Source: Bacillus sp. FJAT-42315 | Lineage (GTDB): Bacteria > Bacillota > Bacilli > Bacillales > Domibacillaceae | NCBI RefSeq assembly: GCF_002797375.1 | Contig: NZ_KZ454941.1 | Coordinates: forward strand, 2,080,344 to 2,137,838 | Direction of reading: 5' to 3' | DNA length: 57,495 nucleotides | In this document: piece by piece, positions 25,433-33,158 of the stretch | Numbering within the stretch: position 1 is the first letter of the stretch | Layout of the letters: each line of letters opens with the position of its first letter | The notes under the pieces: model-generated | What the model was told of the DNA's origin: nothing | Seen by the model: the letters and a program-made list of their open reading frames with translations, nothing else | Databases searched by the model: none | Translations under genes and position numbers: made by a program

Positions 25433-25777
25433 CTAATCTATATCTTTATCAAAAATAAACACGGAAACTGCCATATCTTCTTCGATCTTGATATCGGAAA
25501 ATAAATGGACTAATTTTGCCCCCATTAATTCTTCCATTCCCTCAGGAGTTGCTTTCGAGTACACTTCTTGAATCATTCTCGTTCTTGCTGCATGAACCAT
25601 CGCAACCCCATCTGGCGTACTCGCAATAAATTTTTCTGTCGGTGTCAAGTTTCCATAAAGCGTGGATATTGCCATCTTTTCAACGAATATAGTGTGAATC
25701 CGTTCCGGCCCTTTCCCAAACAGATCTTTACGAAGTTTACGAATGATATCATTGAATTCATGAACTTTTTTAGACAT
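25433..25777 (-). CDS. DUF2294 family protein
   Basis: 114 residues from the ATG at 25777 (GGGAG 10 nt upstream); an ATG three codons earlier sits on that site. The DUF2294 pattern is RKLRKDLFGKGPERIHTIFVEKM, GNLTPTEKFIASTPDG and ARTRMIQEVYSKATP. No catalytic function is known for the family. It lies 10 bp before fdhD and 371 bp from divergent fdhF, so a role in formate metabolism is possible but unproven. Confidence 0.8.
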   Translation of the reverse strand: MSKKVHEFNDIIRKLRKDLFGKGPERIHTIFVEKMAISTLYGNLTPTEKFIASTPDGVAMVHAARTRMIQEVYSKATPEGMEELMGAKLVHLFSDIKIEEDMAVSVFIFDKDID

Positions 25778-25887
25778 AATAGGCATTCTCCCATCATAAA
25801 AAATACTTATTAATATTTTTGATAAAGCGATTTCACCCTTACAATTTGTTAATGATAAATCAACTTTGCTAAAATTTAAAGGAGAAG

Positions 25888-25910
25888 TTTGTGATAATTA
25901 TTCTCACAAA
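25888..25910. promoter_or_regulatory. 23-bp dyad upstream of the fdhF promoter
   Basis: TTTGTGA (25888-25894) and TCACAAA (25904-25910) are perfect 7-bp arms with a 9-bp spacer, centred about 66 bp upstream of the expected fdhF start of transcription, an activator-like distance. The inner part TGATAATTATTCTCA also matches the Fur-type 7-1-7 box TGATAATNATTATCA with one mismatch. The binding factor is not determined. Confidence 0.5.
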
Positions 25911-25929
25911 AGATGTTTTATAGTTTATA

Positions 25930-25958
25930 TTGTTTATTTTCTGGGAAAGAGCTATAAT
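25930..25958 (+). promoter_or_regulatory. Sigma-A-type promoter of the fdhF leader
   Basis: TTGTTT (25930-25935), exactly 17 bp, TATAAT (25953-25958). Expected transcription start is near 25965, leaving a leader of about 184 nt before the fdhF start codon. Confidence 0.7.
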
Positions 25959-25963
25959 AAGCG

Positions 25964-26121
25964 ATGGTGCAGATGGATCCGGAATATTTTCCAATGTTTT
26001 AGGTCTATCGGTTTATTAAATAAAAACTGGATTGGTCTTTTAGTAAGATCTGCTAAGAAGCTTATCCACCATGAATTTTTTGCATGTTTAGTAGACATGT
26101 CAATTCGTGGTGGATTTTTTT
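25964..26121 (+). ncRNA. Structured fdhF leader with terminal terminator: candidate riboswitch or attenuator
   Basis: The leader ends in a strong intrinsic terminator placed directly before the fdhF ribosome binding site: ATCCACCATGAATT (26064-26077) pairs with AATTCGTGGTGGAT (26102-26115; one wobble), then seven T. Upstream, GCAGAT (25969-25974) can pair with ATCTGC (26048-26053), enclosing GGAA/TTCC, CCAAT/ATTGG and CGGTTT/AAACTG hairpins. ATGGTG at the 5' end can pair with CACCAT (26067-26072) inside the terminator arm, giving a mutually exclusive antiterminator. No known riboswitch consensus was recognised; no T-box sequence is present. Confidence 0.6.
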
Positions 26122-26148
26122 GTGTGTTTAAAAGGGAGGTACACAAAG

Positions 26149-29076
26149 ATGACTGAAATTAAAATCAATGGAAAAGAGTACTCAGCGAAACAAGGGCAAA
26201 CGATTCTAGAAGTAATTAACCAAAATGAAATCGCCCATCCACAAGTTTGTTACGTTCCAGAAGTAGACCCACTTCAAACATGTGACACTTGTATTGTCGA
26301 AATCGACGGAAAGTTAGTTCGTTCTTGTTCAACAAAAGCAGAAAGTGGCATGAACATTCAACTAGCTTCTCCTAAAGCGAAAGAAGCGCAAACGGAAGCG
26401 ATGGATCGTTTATTAGAAAATCATTTACTTTACTGTACAGTGTGCGACAACAATAACGGGAACTGTACGTTGCATAACACCGTAGAAATGATGGGCATTG
26501 AGCATCAAAAGTATCCATATGAACCAAAAGTGGATCCAACAGAAGTAGATATGTCTCACCCATTCTACCGTTACGATCCAAACCAATGTATCGCTTGTGG
26601 TCAATGTGTAGAGGTATGTCAAAACTTGCAAGTCAACGAAACATTATCACTTGATTGGGAAGCTGAACGCCCACGTGTTGTTTGGGACGAAGGCGTTGCC
26701 ATCAATGATTCTTCTTGTGTTGGCTGTGGCCAATGTGTCACTGTTTGTCCATGTAATGCCTTAATGGAAAAATCCATGTTAGGCGAAGCTGGATTTATGA
26801 CAGGCCTAAAGCAGGATATGCTTGACCCAATGATCGACCTAATTAAAGACGTAGAACCAGGCTACAGCGGGATTATGGCTGTATCAGAAGTAGAAGCAGC
26901 CATGCGTGACAAGCGTACGAAGAAAACGAAAACTGTTTGTACGTTCTGTGGTGTCGGATGTTCATTTGAAGTATGGACGAAAGATCGTAAAATCTTGAAA
27001 GTTCAACCATCTAAAGGGCCAGTGAACGCGATCTCTACTTGCGTAAAAGGAAAATTCGGTTGGGACTTCGTCAATTCAAAAGAGCGCTTAACGAAACCGT
27101 TAATTCGTAAAGATGGTGCATTCGTTGAATCTTCTTGGGATGAAGCACTTGACTTAATCGCTTCTAAATTAGGTGCGATTCAAAAAGAATTCGGTTCAGG
27201 ATCAACAGGTTTCATTTCTTCTTCTAAAATCACAAATGAAGAAAACTACTTAATTCAAAAAATGGCGAGACAAATTTTTGAAACGAATGACGTTGATAAC
27301 TGTTCACGTTATTGTCAATCTCCAGCAACGGACGGTCTATTCCGTACAGTTGGTATGGGTGGAGATGCTGGAACGATCAAAGACATCGCTAAATCAGGTC
27401 TTGTTATTATTGTCGGAGCTAACCCAGCGGAAGGACACCCTGTATTAGCTACTCGCGTTAAACGTGCGCATAAATTACATGGTCAAAAACTAATTGTGGC
27501 AGATATTCGTAAGCATGAAATGGCTGAGAGATCTGATATCTTTATGCGACCGAAGCAAGGAACAGACCAAGTTTGGTTAATGGCTGTAACGAAATACATG
27601 ATCGACCAAGGTTGGCATGATGAGAAATTCATTTTAGAAAACGTCAACTTCTATGAAGATTTCAAAGATGTACTTCAAAAATACACATTAGAGTATGCTG
27701 AAGAACAAACAGGTATTTCTAAAGAAACGTTAATTGAAGTAGCGAAAATGATTCGTGATGCAGACGGCACTTGTGTCCTTTGGGGAATGGGTGTCACTCA
27801 AAACACTGGTGGTTCTGATACATCCGCTGCGATTTCTAACTTATTGTTAGCAACAGGAAACTACCGTCGTCCGGGCGCTGGTGCTTACCCGCTTCGTGGT
27901 CATAATAACGTACAAGGTGCTTGTGACATGGGTACTTTACCAAACCTACTTCCTGGTTACCAAAGTGTGACCAATGATGAAGCACGCGCCAAGTTTGAAA
28001 AAGCTTACGGTGTAAAAATCAAACCAGAACCAGGTTTAAATAATATTCAAATGCTTCAAGCCGTTGAAGAAGGAAAAATGAAAGCGATGTACGTTGTCGG
28101 AGAAGATATGGCTTTAGTTGACTGTAACGCCAACCATGTACATGATGTTTTATCTCAACTTGACTTCTTAGTCGTTCAAGATATTTTCCTTTCTAGAACC
28201 GCTCAATATGCCGATGTTGTGTTACCTGGTGCTCCTTCTCTTGAAAAAGATGGAACATTTACAAATACAGAACGTCGTGTTCAAAGACTATATGAAGTAT
28301 TACCACCACTTGAAGATGCAAGACCAGACTGGAGAATCCTTCAAGATGTTGCGAACCGTTTTGGTGCGAATTGGAATTACAGTCATCCAAGTGAAATTTA
28401 CGATGAAATGGCTAGCCTCTCCCCTATTTTTGGAGAAGCAAACTATGAAGTTCTTGAAGGCTGGAATAGCTTCTTCTGGGGTAGCCTTGATGGTAAGAGC
28501 ACGCCACTTCTATATGTAGATGGCTTTAACTTCCCAGATAAAAAAGCTCGTTTCGCGTTATATGATTGGGTAGAGCCAGTGGAATTCCCTGAAGAATACG
28601 ATTGTCATATTAACAACGGTCGTGTACTTGAACACTTCCATGAAGGAAACATGACGAATAAATCAGAAGGTATTCAAGCAAAAGTACCAGAAATTTACGT
28701 GGAAGTATCACCAGAGTTAGCGAAAGAACGCGGAATCAAAGATGGTTCTCTCGTACGCTTAGTCTCTCCATACGGCGCGTTGAAATTAAATGCACTAGTA
28801 ACCGATCGCGTCCAAAAGAATGAGCTATTCTTACCGATGAACTCTGTAAGCAAAGACTCGGCGATTAACTTCTTAACAGGTCCAGCTGTTGACCGTTGTA
28901 CGTTCACACCTGCTTACAAGCAAACGAAAGTGCGTGTAGAAGTGTTAAAAGCCGATGGTGGAAAAGCACCATTACCAAAAACAAATCCACGTTACAAAAA
29001 ACGTCACCCGCAAAACGGTGTCGAAGCAGAACGTAAATGGAAGCGTCCAGGCTACGTTCACTTAACAACGAAATAA
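26149..29076 (+). CDS. fdhF: Formate dehydrogenase, molybdopterin-containing alpha subunit
   Basis: 975 residues from the ATG at 26149, which has GGGAGGT upstream; an ATG at 26107 lies in the terminator and is not used. Order of domains: a [2Fe-2S] ferredoxin-like domain (cysteines in CYVPEVDPLQTCDTCIVEI, CTVCDNNNGNC), two [4Fe-4S] motifs (CIACGQCVEVCQ, CVGCGQCVTVCPC), then the molybdopterin oxidoreductase starting CTFCGVGCSFEV. The predicted Mo ligand is Cys in NCSRYCQSP, not selenocysteine. C-terminal MGD-binding domain from about residue 870. It oxidises formate to CO2; the electron acceptor is not evident because no NAD/FMN subunit is encoded here. Confidence 0.94.
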   Translation: MTEIKINGKEYSAKQGQTILEVINQNEIAHPQVCYVPEVDPLQTCDTCIVEIDGKLVRSCSTKAESGMNIQLASPKAKEAQTEAMDRLLENHLLYCTVCDNNNGNCTLHNTVEMMGIEHQKYPYEPKVDPTEVDMSHPFYRYDPNQCIACGQCVEVCQNLQVNETLSLDWEAERPRVVWDEGVAINDSSCVGCGQCVTVCPCNALMEKSMLGEAGFMTGLKQDMLDPMIDLIKDVEPGYSGIMAVSEVEAAMRDKRTKKTKTVCTFCGVGCSFEVWTKDRKILKVQPSKGPVNAISTCVKGKFGWDFVNSKERLTKPLIRKDGAFVESSWDEALDLIASKLGAIQKEFGSGSTGFISSSKITNEENYLIQKMARQIFETNDVDNCSRYCQSPATDGLFRTVGMGGDAGTIKDIAKSGLVIIVGANPAEGHPVLATRVKRAHKLHGQKLIVADIRKHEMAERSDIFMRPKQGTDQVWLMAVTKYMIDQGWHDEKFILENVNFYEDFKDVLQKYTLEYAEEQTGISKETLIEVAKMIRDADGTCVLWGMGVTQNTGGSDTSAAISNLLLATGNYRRPGAGAYPLRGHNNVQGACDMGTLPNLLPGYQSVTNDEARAKFEKAYGVKIKPEPGLNNIQMLQAVEEGKMKAMYVVGEDMALVDCNANHVHDVLSQLDFLVVQDIFLSRTAQYADVVLPGAPSLEKDGTFTNTERRVQRLYEVLPPLEDARPDWRILQDVANRFGANWNYSHPSEIYDEMASLSPIFGEANYEVLEGWNSFFWGSLDGKSTPLLYVDGFNFPDKKARFALYDWVEPVEFPEEYDCHINNGRVLEHFHEGNMTNKSEGIQAKVPEIYVEVSPELAKERGIKDGSLVRLVSPYGALKLNALVTDRVQKNELFLPMNSVSKDSAINFLTGPAVDRCTFTPAYKQTKVRVEVLKADGGKAPLPKTNPRYKKRHPQNGVEAERKWKRPGYVHLTTK

Positions 29077-29093
29077 TGGAAGGAGTGTAATCG

Positions 29094-29570
29094 ATGGCAG
29101 CACCTATTACAACGATTCAAAAACAACAACTAACAGAAGAACAAATCAAAGAACAAAAACTAGAAGATTTAAAAGCGCTCCTTTCAGAAAATGAAGAAGC
29201 GTTGAATCAAATCTTCTCGATTGTAGGAGAACTAAATAAAGTAGGAGCACTTGAAGCAGCGACTAAGCTGCTTCAAGCGAAAGAAGAAGTAGCAGGCATT
29301 GTTCTACATCAAGTCTCTCGTGAACCAGTAACGAATTTAATCAATCATTTTATGGGTGTCGCAGGTGTAATGACTGCTATGGACCCTGAAATGACGAAAA
29401 AACTCGTGAGCAGTTTAAACTCTGGAATCGATGAAGCAAAACAGATCAAGAACGATGAAAAAGTCGGCGTGTTCGACTTGATGAAAGTATTGAAAGACCC
29501 AGACGTGAACCGTGCAGTGAACTTCGGTGTTCACTTCTTGAAAGGTCTAGGCAAAGGATTGAAAGAATAG
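29094..29570 (+). CDS. DUF1641 protein, formate dehydrogenase partner (YjgD/YrhD-like)
   Basis: 158 residues, 17 bp after fdhF with GGAGTG upstream. DUF1641 pattern in the C-terminal half (HFMGVAGVMTAMDPEMTKKLVSSLN, LKDPDVNRAVNFGVHFLKGLGKG). In Bacillus such genes always follow the fdhF-type gene (yjgC-yjgD, yrhE-yrhD). The role is unknown; a membrane- or quinone-related adaptor has been suggested, but nothing in the sequence settles it. The N-terminus is helical and highly charged. Confidence 0.87.
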   Translation: MAAPITTIQKQQLTEEQIKEQKLEDLKALLSENEEALNQIFSIVGELNKVGALEAATKLLQAKEEVAGIVLHQVSREPVTNLINHFMGVAGVMTAMDPEMTKKLVSSLNSGIDEAKQIKNDEKVGVFDLMKVLKDPDVNRAVNFGVHFLKGLGKGLKE

Positions 29571-29585
29571 GCAGGGATAAACACG

Positions 29586-30632
29586 ATGCTAACAAACGAA
29601 CAAGTATTACAAGCTCTGGAGAAAGTTAATGATCCAGAGCTTCATAAAAGTATTGTTGAATTAAACATGGTAAGAAACATCCAAATTCAAGATGGTCACG
29701 TGCAACTAGAAGTTGTATTAACGATTCAAGGCTGTCCGCTCAAAGCGAAAATCCAACAAGATATTGAAGATGCTCTTAGACATACCGGTGCTGTAAGTGT
29801 CTCTTTAACTTTTGGTGCGATGACCGATGAAGAACGTCAAGCGTTAACGAAATCACTCAAAGCAGAAGCGGTAACGGAAACAGGCATGCCCAAAATGTTA
29901 CGTCCAGATTCCGGAGTCAAATTTATTGCGGTAACGAGCGGTAAAGGCGGCGTTGGTAAATCAACAGTAACAATCAACTTAGCGGCTGCCCTTGCTCGCT
30001 TAGGAAAACGCGTAGGCATTTTAGATGCAGATATTTATGGATTTAGCATTCCAGCGATGATGCAAATTAAACAACAGCCAACGATGATTGACCAAACGGC
30101 GATTCCTTCTACTAGCCACGGCGTAAAAGTAATGTCGATGGGCTTTTACTCTAAGGATAACCAACCAGTCATGTGGCGTGGGCCGATGTTAAACAAATGG
30201 ATTCGCAATTTCTTAGTCAATACGCATTGGGGAGAGTTGGATTACCTTCTCTTAGACCTTCCTCCAGGGACAGGTGATGTGGCGATTGATGTAGCGGCAA
30301 TGATCCCTCATGCTAAAGAAATTATCGTCACTACTCCTCACAATGCTGCTTCTCATGTAGCATCGAGAGCAGGAGTGATGGCTAAACATACGAAACATCA
30401 CATTATGGGTGTCGTCGAAAACATGGCGTACTACGAAGAAAACGGCGAAAGAAAATATTTATTTGGACAAGGTGGCGGTGATAGACTAGCTGAACAGCTA
30501 CAAACAGCCGTCATTGCCCAAGTACCATTCGCTCAACCAGAAGAAAACACCGGCACTTCTGTATATGATGAAGAATCCATCGTCGGCGAAGCCTTTACTA
30601 GCTTAGCAGAAGATATTATTCATTATCATTAA
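29586..30632 (+). CDS. Mrp/SalA-type P-loop ATPase with N-terminal MIP18 (DUF59) domain
   Basis: 348 residues. Residues 1-85 are a MIP18-like domain (VLQALEKVNDPELHKSIVELNMVR, LTIQGCPLK). Residues 110-348 are a ParA/Mrp ATPase with the deviant Walker A TSGKGGVGKST, and LLDLPPGTGDVAID. The CxxC found in Fe-S-carrying Mrp/ApbC proteins after the VENMAYY motif is missing (VENMAYYEENGERKYLFG), as far as I recall also true of B. subtilis SalA. It follows DUF1641 by 15 bp, so it is probably co-transcribed with fdhF; Fe-S cluster delivery to the cluster-rich FdhF is an attractive inference. Confidence 0.85.
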   Translation: MLTNEQVLQALEKVNDPELHKSIVELNMVRNIQIQDGHVQLEVVLTIQGCPLKAKIQQDIEDALRHTGAVSVSLTFGAMTDEERQALTKSLKAEAVTETGMPKMLRPDSGVKFIAVTSGKGGVGKSTVTINLAAALARLGKRVGILDADIYGFSIPAMMQIKQQPTMIDQTAIPSTSHGVKVMSMGFYSKDNQPVMWRGPMLNKWIRNFLVNTHWGELDYLLLDLPPGTGDVAIDVAAMIPHAKEIIVTTPHNAASHVASRAGVMAKHTKHHIMGVVENMAYYEENGERKYLFGQGGGDRLAEQLQTAVIAQVPFAQPEENTGTSVYDEESIVGEAFTSLAEDIIHYH

Positions 30633-30636
30633 TTAT

Positions 30637-30682
30637 AAAAAGGTATCCTGAACAAGTACAAAACTTGTTCGGATACCTTTTT
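30637..30682. terminator. Bidirectional terminator
   Basis: AAAAAGGTATCC-N-GAACAAGT pairs with ACTTGTTC-GGATACCTTTTT around a 5-nt loop, between convergent genes. Confidence 0.88.
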
Positions 30683-30683
30683 C

Positions 30684-30968
30684 TTATGCCTGTTCTTTCA
30701 ATACTTGCATAAAATAAAACCGATATGTATTCGCAACAAACGTCTCTAGCGGTAGTTGCACATTTAACTGATATTTGCTAAAAATAAACGCAAAACGCTC
30801 TAGCCCCTTTTCACGAAGAAGCTCCCCCACTTCCGCTCCATGCTTTTTCGTTAACTCCTCAATGAGCGGCTCGATCATCGGCCAGCAAGTAACCTTCAAC
30901 TGCTCCAACGCTTCCTCATCACCTTCTTGCTGATAACGTTCAATCCACCACTTAATGTTTTCTTCCAT
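30684..30968 (-). CDS. Small uncharacterised protein, faintly resembling a sigma-factor region 2
   Basis: 94 residues, all-helical, no membrane segment. The pattern LIEELTKKHGAEVGELLREKGLERFAFIFSKYQ...FVANTYRFYFMQVL has the spacing of sigma-70 region 2 (core-binding and -10 helices), but it lacks region 4 and is too diverged for certainty. It starts at an ATG at 30968; the upstream sequence has no strong ribosome binding site. Monocistronic. No function assigned. Confidence 0.55.
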   Translation of the reverse strand: MEENIKWWIERYQQEGDEEALEQLKVTCWPMIEPLIEELTKKHGAEVGELLREKGLERFAFIFSKYQLNVQLPLETFVANTYRFYFMQVLKEQA

Positions 30969-31064
30969 TATATAATGACTCCAATCTATGAAAAATGATC
31001 AGTTTCTTCTATTATATATAGAAACTCTTTTGAATGGGAATCTTTTATGAAATGTCTCAATTTA

Positions 31065-31113
31065 AAATAAAGAAGGAAGCAGGTTAGGGGAACCTTGCTT
31101 CCTTCTTTATTTT
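31065..31113 (-). terminator. Terminator of the phosphonate operon
   Basis: AAAATAAAGAAGGAAGCAAGGTT-type arm pairs almost perfectly over about 22 bp with its partner around a 5-nt loop (one mismatch), just downstream of the DeoR gene and followed by T-rich DNA on both strands. Confidence 0.85.
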
Positions 31114-31153
31114 ATGTTTTTAGTATACCTTCTTCATATTAAACATTGACATA

Positions 31154-31939
31154 TCAGCACTTAATCCACTTTACATGATGATTGATCAAATATTCCTTCC
31201 AATCTTCGGGGGAATGTTGGTTAGAAAGAATGTAGTCAATTTTGTTCAATCCGGTGATCTTATACGTGCCTTTTTCTCCGATTTTTGAATGATCGGCTAG
31301 TACAAAGGTTTGTTTAGCCTGCTTCATCATCATTTCCGATAGTCTTGCTTTCTCTAAATCGTAGGAAGAAATTCCGAAGCTCGGAAGAACCGCATCGACT
31401 GAAATAAACGCTTTTTCAAAAGATAAATGGTTCAAGATTTCCTGTGACATCGGGCCAGCCGTTCGAAAATGCTTGGAACTAATCATTCCACCAATAAATA
31501 TAATCTCTCCATCGAATAGCTTCTTGTTTGTTGCGGCGATTAACTGATTAGCAAACTCAAAAGAATTTGTAATAATGGTCAAATCTTTTATATGAAGAAG
31601 ATAAGGAACTAATTGCAAAGTCGTGCTTCCTTCATCGATTAAGATGACATCTCCATTATTAATGAAGGTCGCTGCTTTATAAGCGATCCTTTTCTTTTCA
31701 TCAATATTTAAAATCTTTCTTTCAAACATCGAAGGCTCAATTAACGGAGAATTAGTAGCCTTGACCGCTCCTCCGTATACTTTTTTTAATTTTTGACTTT
31801 TGTCTAAGTCTTCTAAGTATCGACGAATCGTTTCAGTAGAAACCGCAAATTCATCGGCAAGGTCAGCTACTTTGACCTTGCCCTTCACTTCTAATTTTTC
31901 TAGAATCATTCGCTTTCTTTCTTCACTTATTACAGACAT
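31154..31939 (-). CDS. DeoR/GlpR-family regulator of the 2-aminoethylphosphonate operon
   Basis: 261 residues. N-terminal DeoR HTH (ERKRMILEKLEVKGKVKVADLADEFAVSTETIRRYLEDLD, then YGGAV), and a C-terminal DeoRC sensor domain of the ribose-isomerase-like fold (DEGSTTLQLVPYL, TNSFEFANQL, IGGMI, ADHSKIG). DeoR regulators generally bind phosphorylated small metabolites. Last gene of the operon, 43 bp after the dehydrogenase-like gene, so it probably autoregulates with it. Confidence 0.87.
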   Translation of the reverse strand: MSVISEERKRMILEKLEVKGKVKVADLADEFAVSTETIRRYLEDLDKSQKLKKVYGGAVKATNSPLIEPSMFERKILNIDEKKRIAYKAATFINNGDVILIDEGSTTLQLVPYLLHIKDLTIITNSFEFANQLIAATNKKLFDGEIIFIGGMISSKHFRTAGPMSQEILNHLSFEKAFISVDAVLPSFGISSYDLEKARLSEMMMKQAKQTFVLADHSKIGEKGTYKITGLNKIDYILSNQHSPEDWKEYLINHHVKWIKC

Positions 31940-31982
31940 TGCCGGTCCTCCATCACGGTTATTTAGTTCAACATATTAAGGA

Positions 31983-33158
31983 CTAAATAGTAGGAGTTAC
32001 TTCTTTCACTTCCTCATGGACAAAAATCCCTCTCTTTTCTAGCTCCTCAAAGATCATAGCCGGATTTGTAAAAGCCTCTTCAGGCGTAATCACACCCTTT
32101 TTCTCTACATGACCACTAGCGATTAATTGAGCGGCGATCGCAAAAGGAGTAGCCACATTTCGCGTGTAGGCGCGGAGTTTTTCCCATCCAGGTACGGAGC
32201 CATCTGAAGCAGGATGAGTATGGTAAAGAGTATGGTTGACTTTCTTCCCGTCTTTCTCTCCTTCCACTTCTACATGAAGAGAATACCCATATAACTCTGT
32301 TGTTTGCCCTTCTTCCGATTGGATTAAGTATTGAGAGATACAATCCATAATCCCCACTTCTTTTCCATTCACATGAATCGGTGTATTTTGTAAAATGCCA
32401 TATTCATATAAGGCTTTCACCAATCGCATATTTTTTTGAGGCCACGTTCCACGAGTTTCAATTAATTGAACTCCTTTGTCTTTCAACGCTTTTGATAACG
32501 TCACCGTCTCTGCATGTGGAATAATATATTGAACAGTTTCCCCATATGGCTCAGGCAACTGAATCGTTCTTGGACGCGCAAATGGTGGCACTTGCTTCAT
32601 CTCACCATTTTCAAAAACAACCCTTGTCGGCAGCTCTGGATCATATTCATACGTGGTTGTTTCCGTAATCGATGCAGAAAAGGCAATCGGACGAAATGAT
32701 CCGTGACTAACTCGAACATTTTCTACTGTATCTAATTGATTCGCTGCATGCATCGCCATCATTTGGGTTAATCCTGGCGTCATTCCGAACCCTGGAAGCA
32801 ATGTTTTTCCGTTTTCAACAAATACATCACTCCATTGGTTTTCTTCACCAAAGCCATTTAAGTTAATGCCATGACAGCCTGCTTTAGCGATGCATTCGGA
32901 AGACAGTCCGTTTAGCTTAATCGTCGTTCCGTCTAAGACGATATCGTAGCCCTTCATCTTCGCAACGGTTGAATCAATATCCGTTACATCAACTTGAACA
33001 AAATCTACTCGTGGATCATTTAACCACTCAACGACTTTTCTGCCTTCTTCCTCATTATAATCTGCGACAGTGATCGTTTCGAAATTAGAATATTGAACTA
33101 AATCAAGAATTGCTTCTCTACAAATTTTACCTGCTCCACCTAAACAAAAGATTTTCAT
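31983..33158 (-). CDS. Saccharopine dehydrogenase-like NAD(P)-binding protein in the phosphonate operon
   Basis: 391 residues. N-terminal Rossmann domain ([48 protein letters not shown]) and a C-terminal catalytic-like domain ([58 protein letters not shown]). This is the saccharopine dehydrogenase/homospermidine synthase-like family. It overlaps phnW by 4 bp, so tight co-expression is certain if the operon is transcribed, yet no known step of 2-aminoethylphosphonate breakdown needs it. It may act on an amino-acid or imine by-product; substrate unknown. Confidence 0.78.
   Translation of the reverse strand: MKIFCLGGAGKICREAILDLVQYSNFETITVADYNEEEGRKVVEWLNDPRVDFVQVDVTDIDSTVAKMKGYDIVLDGTTIKLNGLSSECIAKAGCHGINLNGFGEENQWSDVFVENGKTLLPGFGMTPGLTQMMAMHAANQLDTVENVRVSHGSFRPIAFSASITETTTYEYDPELPTRVVFENGEMKQVPPFARPRTIQLPEPYGETVQYIIPHAETVTLSKALKDKGVQLIETRGTWPQKNMRLVKALYEYGILQNTPIHVNGKEVGIMDCISQYLIQSEEGQTTELYGYSLHVEVEGEKDGKKVNHTLYHTHPASDGSVPGWEKLRAYTRNVATPFAIAAQLIASGHVEKKGVITPEEAFTNPAMIFEELEKRGIFVHEEVKEVTPTI

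Noticed and set aside
25888-25910. FNR or Rex binding site upstream of fdhF
   Set aside because: The half-sites look right, but the 9-bp spacer does not fit FNR/CRP (6 bp) or the usual Rex site, so no factor was named.
25964-26121. T-box or Moco riboswitch in the fdhF leader
   Set aside because: No T-box sequence (AGGGTGGNACCGCG) and no pattern I can match to the Moco motif; left as an unclassified leader.
25866-26156. 96-codon open frame across the fdhF leader
   Set aside because: It spans the promoter, the folded leader and the terminator, and overlaps the fdhF start; no ribosome binding site or protein-like sequence.
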